Shown in pieces: positions 48,209-60,458 of a stretch of 64,000 nt of DNA (the first letter of the stretch is position 1; each line of letters begins with the position of its first letter). Origin of the DNA: Eumeta japonica (taxonomy: Eukaryota > Arthropoda > Insecta > Lepidoptera > Psychidae). The stretch covers positions 186,001 through 250,000 of the forward strand of contig BGZK01000857.1 in the NCBI GenBank assembly GCA_005406025.1, in the 5' to 3' direction. The position numbers were made by a program, and so were the translations under genes. The notes under the pieces are model-generated. The model had not been told where the DNA came from. It was given only the letters and a program-made list of their open reading frames with translations, and searched no databases.

Positions 48209-49531
48209 ATTCAAATTCAAATTCAAAATATCTTTATTTCATAGGTTACAAAATAACACTTGAAATACGTCATCATTTTTTGTGAATTTACACTTTACTG
48301 CTCGTTCGGAAGGCAGTTTTCCCTCAAGAAGAACGAGCTAGAAACTTAAGGGTAGCTCTTTTCTAATTTGCACATACATAACCAAAACAAATACGGAATC
48401 ATTAGGAATGACTGCCCGGTAAGAGGTTGAGCTGCTTATGCCCATTGATTTTTGTCTTCTAAATATTCAGAAATTGCATAGTACCCTTTTTTTACTGAGT
48501 GATTGTTTAATAACATTCTTAAATTTATATAGGGGTAAATCTTGTATATCTACAGGAACCTTATTGAATAGGCGCACACAGAGCCCTCTGAATGAATTTG
48601 AGACTTTACTTAGTCGACTAACATGTGAATTCAGTTTATTTTTATTTCTGGTATTGAGATTATGTCGACTACTATTTCTTTTAAACATTTCTAAATTTTT
48701 TTTTACATATAATAAATTTTCATAAATGAATTGAGATGCCAGGGTTAAAATTCCAATTTCCTTAAACTTATTTCTAAGGAATGTACGAGGTCCGAGCTTG
48801 TAAATTGCGCGAACGGCCCGCTTCTGCAACACGAAAATTTTCTGAATATCCGCGGCGTTTCCCCAGAGCAAGATACCATACGACATCAGACTATGGAAAC
48901 AGCCAAAATAAACCAATCTGGCAGTTTCGACATCCGATAAATTTCTCATTTTTTTGACAGCACAGGCGGCAGAGCTAAGCCTTTTCGCCAACTTACTTAA
49001 ATGAGGACCCCATTGAAGCCTGTCATCTAAAGTAATTCCTAGGAACACTGTAGAATTAACAAACTCCAATTCCTTGTTGCGTACTGAAATAGTTCCAGAT
49101 CCATGTCTCACATTTGGAAGTGAGAATCTTATACATTTCGTTTTCATTTCATTAAGAAGTAAGTTACTTGCAGTAAACCATTTCTGTACCTTAGAGATAG
49201 CATTATTCACATCGTCATAAGTGGGCTGTTGTCTTTTAACTTTGAATAACAAAGAAGTATCATCTGCAAACAATACTATCTCATGAGCATCCTTAACAAG
49301 GCTAGGCAAATCATTTATGTAGACTAAAAAGAGAAAGGGACCAAGAATTGATCCCTGCGGTACACCCATGTGAACTATAGATCCAGACGATTTCTTACCA
49401 TTGACATCAACCGTCTGAACCCTGTTACTCAAATACGACTTCAGAAGGTCGAGTGCCCGGCCTGTTACTCCATAGTGACGTAGTTTCCCGATCAGAGTTT
49501 CATGATGAACACAATCAAAAGCCCAAATCAA
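48209..49531 (-). mobile_element. 5'-truncated Jockey/CR1-type LINE
   Basis: A LINE in the same direction as the dynein. On the minus strand it runs from a truncated reverse transcriptase at the right to a 3' UTR (48229-48466), ending in short AATTTG-type tandem units (48209-48228). A second, shorter copy of its 3' end lies at 12893-12997. The 5' half, including the endonuclease, is missing, the usual outcome of incomplete reverse transcription. Confidence 0.85.
48467..49531 (-). CDS. LINE reverse transcriptase, C-terminal part, open reading frame intact
   Basis: 354 uninterrupted codons. It begins just inside reverse transcriptase motif A (AFDCVHHETLIGKLRHYG), continues with VPQGSILGPFLFLVYINDLP (motif B) and the catalytic box FADDTSLLF (motif C), then a thumb region and the C-terminal LWGNAADIQKIFVLQKRAVR and SRHNLNTRNKNKL. 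The start is broken: the residues before AFD do not fit the family. As it cannot move alone, the intact frame suggests a young insertion. Clade (Jockey or CR1-like) not resolved. Confidence 0.8.
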   Translation of the reverse strand: MIWAFDCVHHETLIGKLRHYGVTGRALDLLKSYLSNRVQTVDVNGKKSSGSIVHMGVPQGSILGPFLFLVYINDLPSLVKDAHEIVLFADDTSLLFKVKRQQPTYDDVNNAISKVQKWFTASNLLLNEMKTKCIRFSLPNVRHGSGTISVRNKELEFVNSTVFLGITLDDRLQWGPHLSKLAKRLSSAACAVKKMRNLSDVETARLVYFGCFHSLMSYGILLWGNAADIQKIFVLQKRAVRAIYKLGPRTFLRNKFKEIGILTLASQFIYENLLYVKKNLEMFKRNSSRHNLNTRNKNKLNSHVSRLSKVSNSFRGLCVRLFNKVPVDIQDLPLYKFKNVIKQSLSKKRVLCNF

Positions 49532-50130
49532 AATAAAGATGGACCATTATATATCTATCTTAATCTGACGCGCTTGGGTATTTCAAAAGGGCAAATTTTT
49601 TTTGTACATTCTAATATTGGCCATGAGTTTGAGTCACATCCAAATCCTTTTTTGAATGAGAGTTTTTTTTTAGGCTCATTTAATATCGCCTTAGAAAATC
49701 TGACGATCTAGATTAATTTTTTTTTCATTTTTAACCCTTGCGTACGACCACCTCCATCATGCAAACGATCAGATTAGCCTACGTACATTATTAAAAATAC
49801 GTAGGACATGGATGCTATCAATATCCGACACGCTTGAGTAGGTCCATGCAAAAGTTTTTTTTACATTTTTGAAAATCTATAGCCGCTCCCCCCAACGATG
49901 AAAAGGTGTACATTATGTAACATTTTTTTTTCTTTTTATCTTCTAAGCTTCGCAACCCAATAGATCTCTATGATTCTCGAGTAAATCCCCACTTAGCATC
50001 GTGGGCTGCCCTTCAAAAGGATCTCCACGTACAAAGATAGACTTGTTAGCAGTTATTTATGGATTTCGTTCAATTTATTTCGAACGAGTTGCGTACGGCG
50101 CGACCTTTCCTCGCAAGGGACACAACTAAC

Positions 50131-50366
50131 CATGTGAGTGAATACTGGTACATGGGATCGATGGCGGACAACTCGGCAATGCAGAAGAACAATACTGCGC
50201 CGTGCGTGGACACCGGCACGTACAGCAGCCGCGCCTGCTCGATCTCGCGCTCCGTCACCGCCGCCGACGCCTGCTTCGCCTCGATTTCGATCGATAGCAC
50301 CTTCGACGACGACAGGATCTCGTTAGCCGATTCGTCCTCCAGAATATTCCCAGCTGACGTCAACAC
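50131..50366 (-). CDS. Dynein heavy chain exon 10 (AAA5-AAA6 region)
   Basis: Residues 507-585: VLTSAGNILEDESANEILSS then SKVLSIEIEAKQASAAVTER then YVPVSTHGAVLFFCIAELSA and IDPMYQYSLTW. The DP MYQYSL(TW) block is strongly conserved. Phase 0 in, phase 2 out: the Trp codon is split by the donor gttagt. Confidence 0.95.
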
Positions 50367-51954
50367 CTGTTCGAACACACGTTTATTGTTATTAAATGTA
50401 CCTATGAAAGAATTCTATGAAAGAAAGAAGGCGAAATAAAAACCTTTTAATATCTAATTTTCATTGAAAATTAGATACAAGAAAGTTTGATATTAAATTA
50501 ATTTTAGTTTAAGTTTTATATTAAATTTAGATATTATATTAAATTAATCGAGTTACACACATTTTGATTTTATATCTGGTCTAAAGTAAATTTAATAATA
50601 TGGTGTTACATATTTCAATTATTTTTGTACTTGTCAATTCTAACTTATGATATGTAAAAAAATGTATTTTTATAAAATTGTATATTTTTTTGATATCAAG
50701 TTATCTTGAACAATCATGCATAAGTTCCCAAAAATAGTCTCATTATAATATCAGTATCTCATTTGTTTAGAAATTTGTTCTTCTGTCTTGGTGGAGGCAT
50801 CTTCTGTGCGCATCTTCTGTTTTTCGTTTTCGTTAATATTTCTTAGGTTACGTTAAAAGTTAACTGTACGATCAAAGAGGTAGCATACATTTTCAGCTCA
50901 CATTATAACTTACGTTTTAAATAGATGAAGCATTTCATCACCCGACTCTATAGTTTTCATTACTTACTTGGAGAAGCACTCGATTCTACAATCGCATTCT
51001 TCTGAAATTGTGGTGGTTGATTAAAAATCGGTACTAGATTGTTTTGATAACAGTGAATTGGCATTCTTGCTAAAGCAATATCGGAACTTTTATGGTTAAG
51101 GTGATTTTTTTAATGTTCCCCTGTGTATTTCTCTCACAGAACCATTAGCATAGGTAATGATTAATTTTACTCTTTTCAAGTCGTTGTTGCTCCAATTTTC
51201 AATCGTTTCTTTTTAACTTTCTCCCAGTTCCACAGGTTTTAATTCACATATGGCGTATCTTGTGAAACATTGTTTTATCTTCATCGTGAATTTCAAAAGT
51301 TAAAATAAGCAAAATTCAAACAGATCTCAGTATCCCATATCGATTTTTGCTGATCTTTCAAAAATACGAACCACAAACATAAACAAACTTACGAGAGTCA
51401 TTAACACAACTTCTTAACTTTCTAGCCATTTAAATCCTTAAATGCCATGGTGATTTTTTTTACGTAACTGACATGGTGGGCTTAGTATTTATACTATTTT
51501 CTTAAAATTGTACGTTTCATATTTTTGTAAATAATATCAATTTTGTTTCTGAAACGTTATCATGATTGTATTGAAACAGTAAAACAAAAAAAAAATCGCT
51601 TTTATTAATTTAACTATCGAATCAAAGGAGGTGGTACTTTACTTACTTTTCTGTATTCACATTTTAATTGTTAAGGCAAAATCTTAAATACAAACTAACT
51701 AGAAATAACATCACTCAAAATAAACTTATAAGTTACTAGTCTTGTGAAATTAACAACTTGTAACTAACGTCCTATTAAGTGATTGCCTATCAACGGCGTA
51801 GCTATGTTTAGTATCGGGGGGCTGAAAAAAATAAAACAACAATAACTGATTGACCCTAATTTGAAAGAATACATTCTATGTTCCAAATATACTTTTGAGA
51901 ACCAATGATTTACTCTAAAACATCAATTAATGAAATTTATATACGAAGAGAAAC
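50367..51954 (-). other. Dynein intron 9
   Basis: AT-rich; no recognisable gene or transposon. Confidence 0.5.
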
Positions 51955-52122
51955 CTCAAGTATCTTATCCTCGATCTCCTTGAGCGTGCGCTTGTTGTTG
52001 GCGCTCTCCACGATTAGCCGGTTCCTCGTGAGCTCGAGCTCGGGGCGGTCGCGCGCCACCACAATGCCCAACAGCTGGTCCTGCAGCCCTTGGGGCGTGA
52101 TCATGAAGTTCAGAAGCGTCAC
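51955..52122 (-). CDS. Dynein heavy chain exon 9 (AAA5)
   Basis: Residues 451-506: VTLLNFMITPQGLQDQLLGI then VVARDRPELELTRNRLIVES then ANNKRTLKEIEDKILE. NF.ITP.GL.DQLLG.VVA..RP.LE is a hallmark of all dyneins. Fifty-six whole codons, phase 0 both ends. Confidence 0.96.
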
Positions 52123-53072
52123 CTGCCACACACATCCTTTTATTATATATGTATTCTGCAAGACATACGATTACACTTATGACATTTGCAACTTTCCGAT
52201 AAAATTGGAAAATTCTGTAAACCAGGATTATGGGAACTTGAAGCGTACGATTAAAATATATAAAATCGAAATTACCAACACGTGCTTAAATAGAAAGAAT
52301 TGCTCCCACTTTTACCATAAATACAAAAAAGTTTTAATAAATCATTTCATTGATATATCACATTATTATTGAAGTTGTATTTTACAAGTCACTGTACCAA
52401 CATTTTCTTAATAAAAAATATGTAAGTATGAGAATCAAAAGACATGCTAATTGCGACTACAAACTACCATGTATATAATGTGTATGTCCTATGTGTGAGC
52501 ATTCCCAATATCCTCAACAGTAGAGGGAGGGTAGAACAATAGTACATACTTTTTCCCACTCTTCTGTAGCAGCGGTACTAAACTGCTTATCTACCAGTTC
52601 AGTGTACTTATGCAGACGTGACGGTAAAAGGTAGGAAGAAAATATTACTTTTTTCGATACGTATTTAATTTCTCCGTTACATCAATAAAGAAGTTTTATA
52701 TATTTTATGCTTCCAAAATGTACGGAAATATACAGTTTTCATCTCATTAGAGTTTTGGAAATTTTTTGGGAATAATTTGTACGATCCAACAGCCTATAAA
52801 TGTTTGAACTACAGTTTAGTATTCGTCCTCCTTTAGTATTCGTTTAAATACATAAACAGTTATGTTATTTATTCTTACGCTGAGATGAACTTTATTTGCT
52901 CATGCTAGAAACAGATTAATTACCTGTGATGAAATAATTACACGTGAACATTAAACGATTAAGAGAAAGAATTTTCTTATCGACTTTACGTTTTTTTAAT
53001 TGGCCAACATAATTAATGTATACTGCTTGAGTTGAACATTCTTTCTTGTAGTAATAATTGATACAGTGACAC
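52123..53072 (-). other. Dynein intron 8
   Basis: AT-rich, no gene or transposon recognised. Confidence 0.5.
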
Positions 53073-53193
53073 CTTGACGGCGATCTCGGGCAGGTAGTGG
53101 GGGTTGGAGAGGCGCGTCGTGACGTACAGCCGGAAGTTGGGGTTGTACTCCAGCACGTTGTCGCCCAGCTTCAAGCAGTCGATGCCTCCAGAT
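53073..53193 (-). CDS. Dynein heavy chain exon 8 (AAA5)
   Basis: Residues 410-450: SGGIDCLKLGDNVLEYNPNF then RLYVTTRLSNPHYLPEIAVK. LGDN..EYNPNFR.Y.TT.L.NPHY.PE is a diagnostic dynein heavy chain block. Phase 2 in, phase 0 out. Confidence 0.96.
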
Positions 53194-53262
53194 CTGTGTA
53201 TCCATCAATGTATTGTCGTTCAACTAAAAATAAAATCCGCCTTGCTGCCGATGCACGTATTA

Positions 53263-55296
53263 GGCCGGGGAAAAAGTTTTTTCGTATTCTATAAGTAAAA
53301 AATGGAAATAAAATCTTTTTAGATGTGCCGTTTGAATCTGGCTAGTTTTGATGTTACTAATTTTCATATTTCATAAAAAAGTAAAAAGTAAAAACAGTGT
53401 TCCTCCATTTTTTAGGGTTCCGAGCTAAAATGGTAAAAACGGAAGCCTTATAGCTTCGTCACGTCCATCCGTATGTCACAGGTATTTTATTCAAAAGCTA
53501 CAAGACCTATGTTAATGAAATTTATAGTGTAGGTGTCTTGTGTGAGCCACTACTTAGTTTGGTAGTTAAATATCAAAAATAAGTATTTCTGGAGGGGGGC
53601 ACACCATAGATGTAATAGAAGCTGAAAAAAATTTTTTTCACCAAATATCGACGTGCAATACATATTTCAACAATTCTTTTAAAATGCTCTAAGGTTTTAA
53701 ACAATTTTTCTGATTTTGTGAATAATTTCGGAAATAACCGCTCCGGAAATTGCAGAAATTGTGTCCCCCTTCTCTAATTTCTAAGCCGTATGTCCAAAAC
53801 ATATGAAAAAAATAACGAAGGTATCGCTTAATAAATAATTTTAACGAAAATTATTTTGAATATGGTCAGATATATACCGTTTTTTTGAGTTATTGCTGAA
53901 AAACTGCGCTTCTCAACAAAAGGACGTAAGTTTCATGAAGATACGCTTTTTTGCTAATGCACTTTTACTTTACAGTATTTTAATGGTAATGATCGACATA
54001 TCTACTTGTGTTTTTAGTTAAAGGCGACTAAAGTGCTTATAACTGTTCTGTGCCGGAAACATGGAAAAAGTGTAACAACGTACTTTTTCCATCTGTAGTG
54101 CATTTCTTTGTAATAATGGCTTCGGAACACTGTAATGAGCACTGTCTGAAATGCTGTTGGCTACCTTTTTTCAATTATGTTTCTGTCCACCAAAATAAAT
54201 GAATATAACATAGCAATTCGATGCGTTTTAAAGTTTTGTTACGAAAAAGGGGGAAAATGCGACAGAAACAGCGAAAAAAAAAATTGTGACATTTATGGAC
54301 CTAATTCAGTGTCGGTAAGAATAGCATAGAATTGTTTGAAGCGTTTTTAGTTCGATAATTTTGATGTCAAAGATGAACCTCGCTCTAAACGACCTGTTAC
54401 GTATAAAGTCCATGCCATTTTGGGAAAAATTAACCATGATCAGCATATTGGTTCTGACGATATAGCTAGAGAGCTGAAATTTGACCATAATACAGTATTA
54501 ATCCATTTTAAAAAAGCTGGATATACAAAAAAGTTCGATAGTTAGGTCCTACACGAACTCGTTAAAAGAAATCTAATGAATCGTGTACTCATTTGCGATT
54601 CTCTATTGAAATGTAATGAAATCGAGCCTTTTTTGGAAAAATTGATCATTGGTGATAAAAAATCGATTACCTACGACCAGAAAGTGCAAAAAAGATCATG
54701 GCCAAAAAGTAAGTAAGCTCCACAGACAACAGCGAAACCCGGATTAACTCACAATAAGTTGATGCTATGTGTATGGTGGGATTGGAATGGCATTATTCAT
54801 TATGAGCTTTAACCACCGGGTAAAAGCATTAATTAGAATTTCTATTGTCAACAGCTGATGAAGCTCAAGAATAAAGTATAGAAAAAACGCCCGGAATTGA
54901 TCAAGAAAATGGGTGATGTTTTTCACCACGATAACACCAGATCACGCATATTTTTAATCAATCAGCAAATATTGAGAGAGTTTGGTTGCGAAGTGGTAAT
55001 TCATCCACCGTATAGTCCTGACTTTGAAGCCTCAGATTTTTACATATTTCGGTCTCTTCAGAATTCCTTAGGTATTGTTAGGTTAACATCAAGAGAGGTC
55101 TGTCAAAACTATTTGTCGTAGTTTTTTGGTCTGAAGTTTTAAAATTTCTACAGCAATGGTATTATATTACTACATAGAAAATGGCAACAAGTTATTGAAG
55201 AATTTCGCACATATATGGTAATTATATGTAAATAAAATATGATGAATAATTATCTTGAATTTGTATATAAAATATGAAAAACTTTTTTTCCGGTCT
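53263..55296 (+). mobile_element. Full-length mariner-type transposon C, split by a TIR element
   Basis: Terminal inverted repeats match: GGCCGGGGAAAAAGTTTTTT at the left and, in reverse complement, AGACCGGAAAAAAAGTTTTT at the right. TA flanks both ends, the mariner target. Transposase relics run 54200-55140 (FDVKDEPRS, then HHDNTRS and HPPYSPDFEASDFYIF with the catalytic Asps of a DD34D transposase). Many stops and frameshifts make it dead. Removing the 0.7-kb insertion (53415-54130) leaves about 1.3 kb, the usual mariner size. Confidence 0.85.
53415..54130 (+). mobile_element. Non-coding TIR element, family 'GTTCCGA', copy 2 (nested in mariner C)
   Basis: Starts (T)AGGGTTCCGAGC and ends GCTTCGGAACACTG, giving short inverted termini. 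The interior matches 5655-6353 in reverse orientation throughout (for example TATGTCACAGG, AAAAACTGCGCTTCTCAACA, TAGTGCATTTCTTTGTA). It sits in the leader of mariner C, so it moved after that mariner landed. No coding capacity. Confidence 0.8.
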
Positions 55297-56452
55297 TATG
55301 TAGGTATACGGAATCTTGACGCTAAATTTAATAACTTTTAATAATTTAATAAAATAATAATAACCATAAATTCTAAAATACTAAAAAGTGACTAATAGTC
55401 TCATAGAGTGGGGTTATATAGCATAGAAACGCGAAAATATACTTTACTGCTGTTGTGTTAAGAAATCTTAAACAAAATATGTGTATTTATATTTGAAATA
55501 AAAAAAAATCTGTATAAGAAAGAATTTAAAACTCATGAATGAAATATTAAAAAAAACAATTTGCAAAACGTAATCTAAGTCTAAAATTACGCAAATAAAT
55601 CATTTCTTGTAGTTAAAAGGTTAAAATGTCAATCATCAGACAGTAAAAACAAAGTGATCAGGAAAAATATTTAACACAGGAAAAAAGTCGCCTGCAGCTC
55701 TAAAATGGGCCGGTTCTCCCAATGTGAGATAGCAAGTTCTCACAGAATACAAATATAAGTAACAGCTTCTGTTTTCGCATTTCATAGAGTTACGGTAGCC
55801 CATTCCCCTCCTTTACCCCACTTCTCCTTCCCTCGGATATCCCATACCTAGTCAAGAGGCCAGTACGTACCGTTGGCTCCTCTGGGGTTGAGAGTATCCA
55901 TTGACTGCAATGACTACCTAATCTCTGGTGACTCGCCCGCTAGTATGCATCTCAAAAATGGTATAAAAAGAGAATTAAAATCCAATGGAATTAAATATAA
56001 TTTTGATCATTTACATATATATCAAGCAATATACGCCAAAGATTTTTTCTTCTTGTGTTTAATAATCCTCTTTCTAGAACATTATTGAAGAATAATATTA
56101 AAATCCTAATAACCCCATTCTACAGTATGAATATTGCACATGAATAAAACGATGAATTAAAAAAAAATATTGTAAATAAAAACATAAACTAAAAGTTTTT
56201 CAAGCATTATTCTTCTATATTTTTAAGCTTAAGTAATTTTATATACGCAATGTACAATGTACTTTTTAAATTGCTCAGCTTATGGGCTGTTGCTCCATTA
56301 TTTTATAAATAGTAAGTAGTTAATATTTTAGTTGACTATCAATAAAACAGTATAGATAGTAGTCTCAGGTTTTGTAAGAAATTAAATTAAAAACATTTAT
56401 CCATGTATATAAGATTGAGTAGGAGTGTGCCCGTCGCCGAGACCGCTGTGAC
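55297..56452 (-). other. Dynein intron 7, distal part
   Basis: AT-rich. At about 55783-55960 lies an old plus-orientation copy of a dispersed lepidopteran-type repeat (words CATTCCCCTCC, GGCTCCTCTGGGGTTGAGAG, GACTCGCCCGC). A related minus-orientation stretch occurs near 27520-27720. Confidence 0.4.
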
Positions 56453-56639
56453 CTGAACACGTGGCGCAGCAGCACGGGCTCCAGCACCGCGTCGAGCGTC
56501 TGCTGCACGTTCTCTAGCAGGACCGGCAGTCCCATCTGGATGGCGTTCTCCAGCACGCGCACGTAGTTGCCGTCCGTCAGCTTAATCACCTTAAGTTGAT
56601 TCTCCCGTTCCATATTCTTTATCCATTTGTTGGCTTGTT
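56453..56639 (-). CDS. Dynein heavy chain exon 7 (AAA5)
   Basis: Residues 348-410: [20 protein letters not shown] then [20 protein letters not shown] then [20 protein letters not shown]. Typical AAA5 core. The residue completed across the intron is Glu (DPQ-E-QAN), where Gly is also common in the family. Phase 1 in, phase 2 out (AG|gtcaca). Confidence 0.95.
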
Positions 56640-57079
56640 CTGCACATTATCACATGCTTAGGGCTCCTTTTTTTAAGTGATGGACATCGATACTGTTGCT
56701 GTACATCATTTCAAATTCGTATAAATTACAAAGAAATTGATAACAACGACATACTAATTATAATCTTGTAAATCTGCAGAATTGAATTATTTTTAATACA
56801 TTTATATAAATAAAAAAGTGTTCTAATGAAGATTAAAAATTGACATTAATTAAAGTATGTTCGTGTATCTTGTGTTTGGATTGTATTGATCAAACTTAAA
56901 TAACAAAACCTACTCCTTTTTAAAAATGTCACCATGAAGCTGACTATTGATGATTTTTTCCAGAATTCGGCGCATTGAATTTGTTCTCAAAAAACTTCAC
57001 TAATCTGATATTCTTTCCTTTTCGTAAAACCATGCAACAGTTTAACGAGGTGACTTCAATTTTAGATCTTTTTACGTAT

Positions 57080-58500
57080 AAATTTAATTAATTTCAACCT
57101 ATCAAACTTTCGGTGTATGGTTCTCCTATTATATATAATATTTTTTTAATAATTACCAAAGAAATTATTAACTTAAACACAACAGCAATGCAAAGTGGTC
57201 CTTCCGGAAGCAGACGGTCGCCATCGCTCATGCATACTCGCATCACCACTATTTGCTGCTCTTTGAGAAAGGAGTACGCTTTTTTCTTGAAAACCCTCAC
57301 GTGGTAGTCCACTGGGAATATCACTTGTGGTAAGTCATTCCAAAGTAATACCATACATGGCAGAAAATTGTGTTCGAAGCGTATGATGGTAGAATACCAA
57401 TCATCAAGACGGTTCTGATGGTACGTCCGTTCAGCGGAACGATGACGAGAACTAGTGGCAGGAATAAGGTTGAGTAGCACCCCACGTAGCATATACAATA
57501 AGACATCTGCCGAGATGCTTAAAATTAATAGGTCGAGTTGGCCCGATACTACACGGCTGCCGACGAATAGAAATGCCCGACATTGGTTGTGGTTTAGAGG
57601 CAAAAGTTGATATTGGGGTGTTTTAGCGCAGAAGTGGCAACAGTATATTAGATGTAATAGGACCTGTCTTTTATAAAGAAAAAGATGATCCACCGGCTTT
57701 TTAGAAGTTAAATAGTTTTACTTTGCTCTCTAGATAGTCGCCAAACTGAACTCTGCTGAATATGTGGATACTAAAAATCCCAACATTCGATGTGGCACTA
57801 AGGGAAGTGCTTTAAAAAAGGCAAAATGGACGAAAGGGTATTTTTTTTTAGTAAACGCGCAAAATTGTGTATTTTTGGGGTTGAATTAGATAAAGTTACA
57901 TTTACCTCCTTTCAAAACTTCTGTAAAGCTGTCTCGATTTGAGAACAAATTGGTTTCGACACTCATTAACACGGCCCCGAAAAATTTAATGTGACTAAAA
58001 TATAGTGTATCCACAGTACTATAATCCACATAATAACAAATGTTATCGATTATTAGTAAATCATTGATTTGTAGAAGGAACAGAGTGGGAAACAGTACAC
58101 AGCTTTGACGGGTTTTACCATTTAAAGATTTGATCCGAGCATATGCAGTCGATTGCTTCTTCTCGTGAGAAAGTTGCTAATCCACCTGCACAATTTCTCG
58201 AAAAACCCATAGGGACGAAGCTTCAACAGAAGCCCTTTGAGCCAGACCCTATTAAAAGCCTTTGCTACATCTAAACTAACAGTCATGGTCATACCCTTCT
58301 TTGTATTATTTTAGAGAACGAGGAGGTGATTTCGATAGGAGAGAATAGAACGGATCCGAATCTTTGCATTTTTTTAGGAATGGGGTGCCTAGGATGAGGG
58401 CCTAAGCGGTCTTCCAGTAATCGGGACTATACCAAAAGATTATGAGAAGCGAAACATGTGTGTTAAAACCGATGTCACTTTAAGAAAGCATAATTTAAGC
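57080..58500 (-). mobile_element. Degraded Jockey/CR1-type LINE (reverse transcriptase relic)
   Basis: On the minus strand, broken reverse transcriptase code begins with SLDVAKAFNRVW (about 58270) and later reads through WYSTIIRFEHNFLPCMVLLW, NDLPQVIFP and VFKKKAYSFLKEQQ (57094-57693). The C-terminal W(S)T..RF..NFLP...LWN.LP pattern is typical of insect LINE proteins. Several frameshifts and stops; inactive. Confidence 0.75.
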
Positions 58501-59460
58501 ACAATAGGAAGTATGCCATCGGAACCACTTAACTAACTTAAATAATTTGTTTCTATTTGTTTTATATCAATATAAAACTATCACTATGTTATATTATAAA
58601 GAATAATTAAAATTGATTTTTAGATTGGTTATTTTTACAACCAACAAAATAAAGACCCCGCCTGTGCATTGCTATTAATTTTGTAGTACTTCGTATTTAG
58701 TGACTTCGAGAATATATACAGATGTTATACTTCTTTTGGTGCGTTACGAAAAAATGATGAGAGTGAATTTTTATCGGAGTGACACGAAAACTACAGCATA
58801 AAGTAGCTCGCAAGCGGTTCAGCGAGCATCTTCAGACCACTAGCATTTAAATGTTAAACGTTTGAGCCGGAGGAGTTGCTATTTATCAAAATATGGACGA
58901 TACTACCAATATTATTTCTCTGAAAATTGATATGACTGTAAGACGGGAGGAATTAGCAAGTTCGACAGTGACCTCAGTCGTGAGTTTTATGTAGCTGAAT
59001 ACTATAAGAAAGATGGCAACAAAATAACGTTAACATATTCCGCTCTCTTAATAAATAATTGTTATAATTTCGAATAAAAGGATAAATTTGATATTAGATT
59101 TTTTATGAGAAAATAAATATTAATTTATTATTTTTTTGAAATTTAAATGAAACTTCATCATCTGTATTGACTATTGCAATCCAGTCCTTTTATCGAATTT
59201 AATTATTTGCTTGCACATGAAAACAATTTTTTTAGTTACGCCAAAGAAGTATAATATGTCACACGCGATTTTTATTTATAAGCTAAAGTGTGCGACTACA
59301 AATTAGATAGCTGTTTGAAATTAGCCGTGAAATAAATGTCTACTGGCTTTTTAGGTCCGATAACCGGTGAATGTTTTTCCAAATACCAGGGCAGCTTACA
59401 GAAATTATTTTGTTTGTAATAATCATATGTCTAGTGTAAGAAATGCTCTTGTGTACATAC

Positions 59461-59500
59461 GAAAACAATCATAAACGTATGTACGCATACGTTTGTTTTC
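59461..59500. repeat. Imperfect hairpin
   Basis: AAACGTATG (59473-59481) and CATACGTTT (59486-59494) pair around a 4-nt loop. GAAAAC (59461-59466) and GTTTTC (59495-59500) extend the stem across a 6-nt bulge. Confidence 0.75.
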
Positions 59501-59777
59501 AATCGCTCAGCGGGAACATTCTAAGCTACTGGAAATAAATTTATGAACGTTAGACAATTATCAATTTAGAAATTGTCAACTTAGTCATCAAATTTTTTAT
59601 GGAAGTTGGTAGTCTAAAAATGATCAGTTTTGACAAGATTTATTAAGACATTTCGTCTCGTTTCGAATACGAAATAAACACATCCATAATAATTTTTAAA
59701 TGTTCTTTAGAGGCGAGAGGTCAGTGATCGACCATCGGGTCACGGCCAGAGTCACCACAGACGAAATCGGCGCATAC

Positions 59778-59939
59778 CCTGAGGGTCGATCATGAGCGGC
59801 CAGCGCCGCGCCTTTTGTACGATGATGCCGTTTTCGATGGAAAAGGCGTCGACGGGCAGCCCGGCGATGTTCCAGGCGCGTATCACCACCGGTTCGCCCA
59901 ACGTGTCGATTATCGAGAATGCGTCCGAGCACGGTATGT
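59778..59939 (-). CDS. Dynein heavy chain exon 6 (AAA5)
   Basis: Residues 294-348: [20 protein letters not shown] then [20 protein letters not shown] then [14 protein letters not shown]. The block WNIAGLP...S.ENG is a dynein AAA5 signature. Separated from exon 5 by only 72 bp. Phase 1 in, phase 1 out. Confidence 0.95.
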
Positions 59940-60011
59940 CTGCACAAACGCATGACGCTTTACATATTTATTGAGTTCGCTCGCAGCGGCGGATCGCAAT
60001 GTTAGCCGTAC

Positions 60012-60116
60012 CTAGCTCGAGCGCGCGCGCGTTCCACGCCTGCACTATCTCCCGGCGGTACCCGACCGTGAACGGGCCCAAGTACGCGATGAAGCCGGCC
60101 GACAGGAGAACATCGC
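60012..60116 (-). CDS. Dynein heavy chain exon 5 (AAA5 start)
   Basis: Residues 259-294: GDVLLSAGFIAYLGPFTVGY then RREIVQAWNARALEL. This is the highly conserved opening of AAA5 (degenerate P-loop region). Acceptor gcag, donor gtacgg; phase 1 in and out. Confidence 0.95.
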
Positions 60117-60458
60117 CTGCAAATTAAAAGTGACTGTGGGACATTAGCCGCTTAATCTAAAGAACGTCGTGACGGAAGTGGCGTACGCTCCGCGTCTCTG
60201 CGGATCAGTCTCGTGGGTAGATGAGAGCTGATCACGATTATATTGAATGATTTGCTTAATTAGTTTTTCTACGCTTGATATTAAAAACACAAACGGCATG
60301 AGCATTCTGATAGCTTTCTATCGAACTGCATCGTTAATATAGAATAACTTGATGAACATTTTTAAAGATAATGGGGTTAAAAAAAAATCGTTTTTCTGGC
60401 GACTATTGCTTAACCAGAATTGTGTACCTAAAATAAATTTAACAAAATGCGTGTTAAC

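Larger units (their letters stand above)
47362..50130 (-). other. Dynein intron 10
   Basis: Carries the LINE at 48209-49531. To its right, 49540-49930 holds poly(T)-rich AT DNA with two loosely similar segments (CTGACGCGCTTGGGTA and CCGACACGCTTGAGTA), probably an old duplicated repeat. At 47700-47900 the sequence looks like another old dispersed repeat, not identified. Confidence 0.45.
56640..59777 (-). other. Dynein intron 6
   Basis: AT-rich. Carries a degraded LINE at 57080-58500 and an imperfect hairpin at 59461-59500. Confidence 0.6.
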
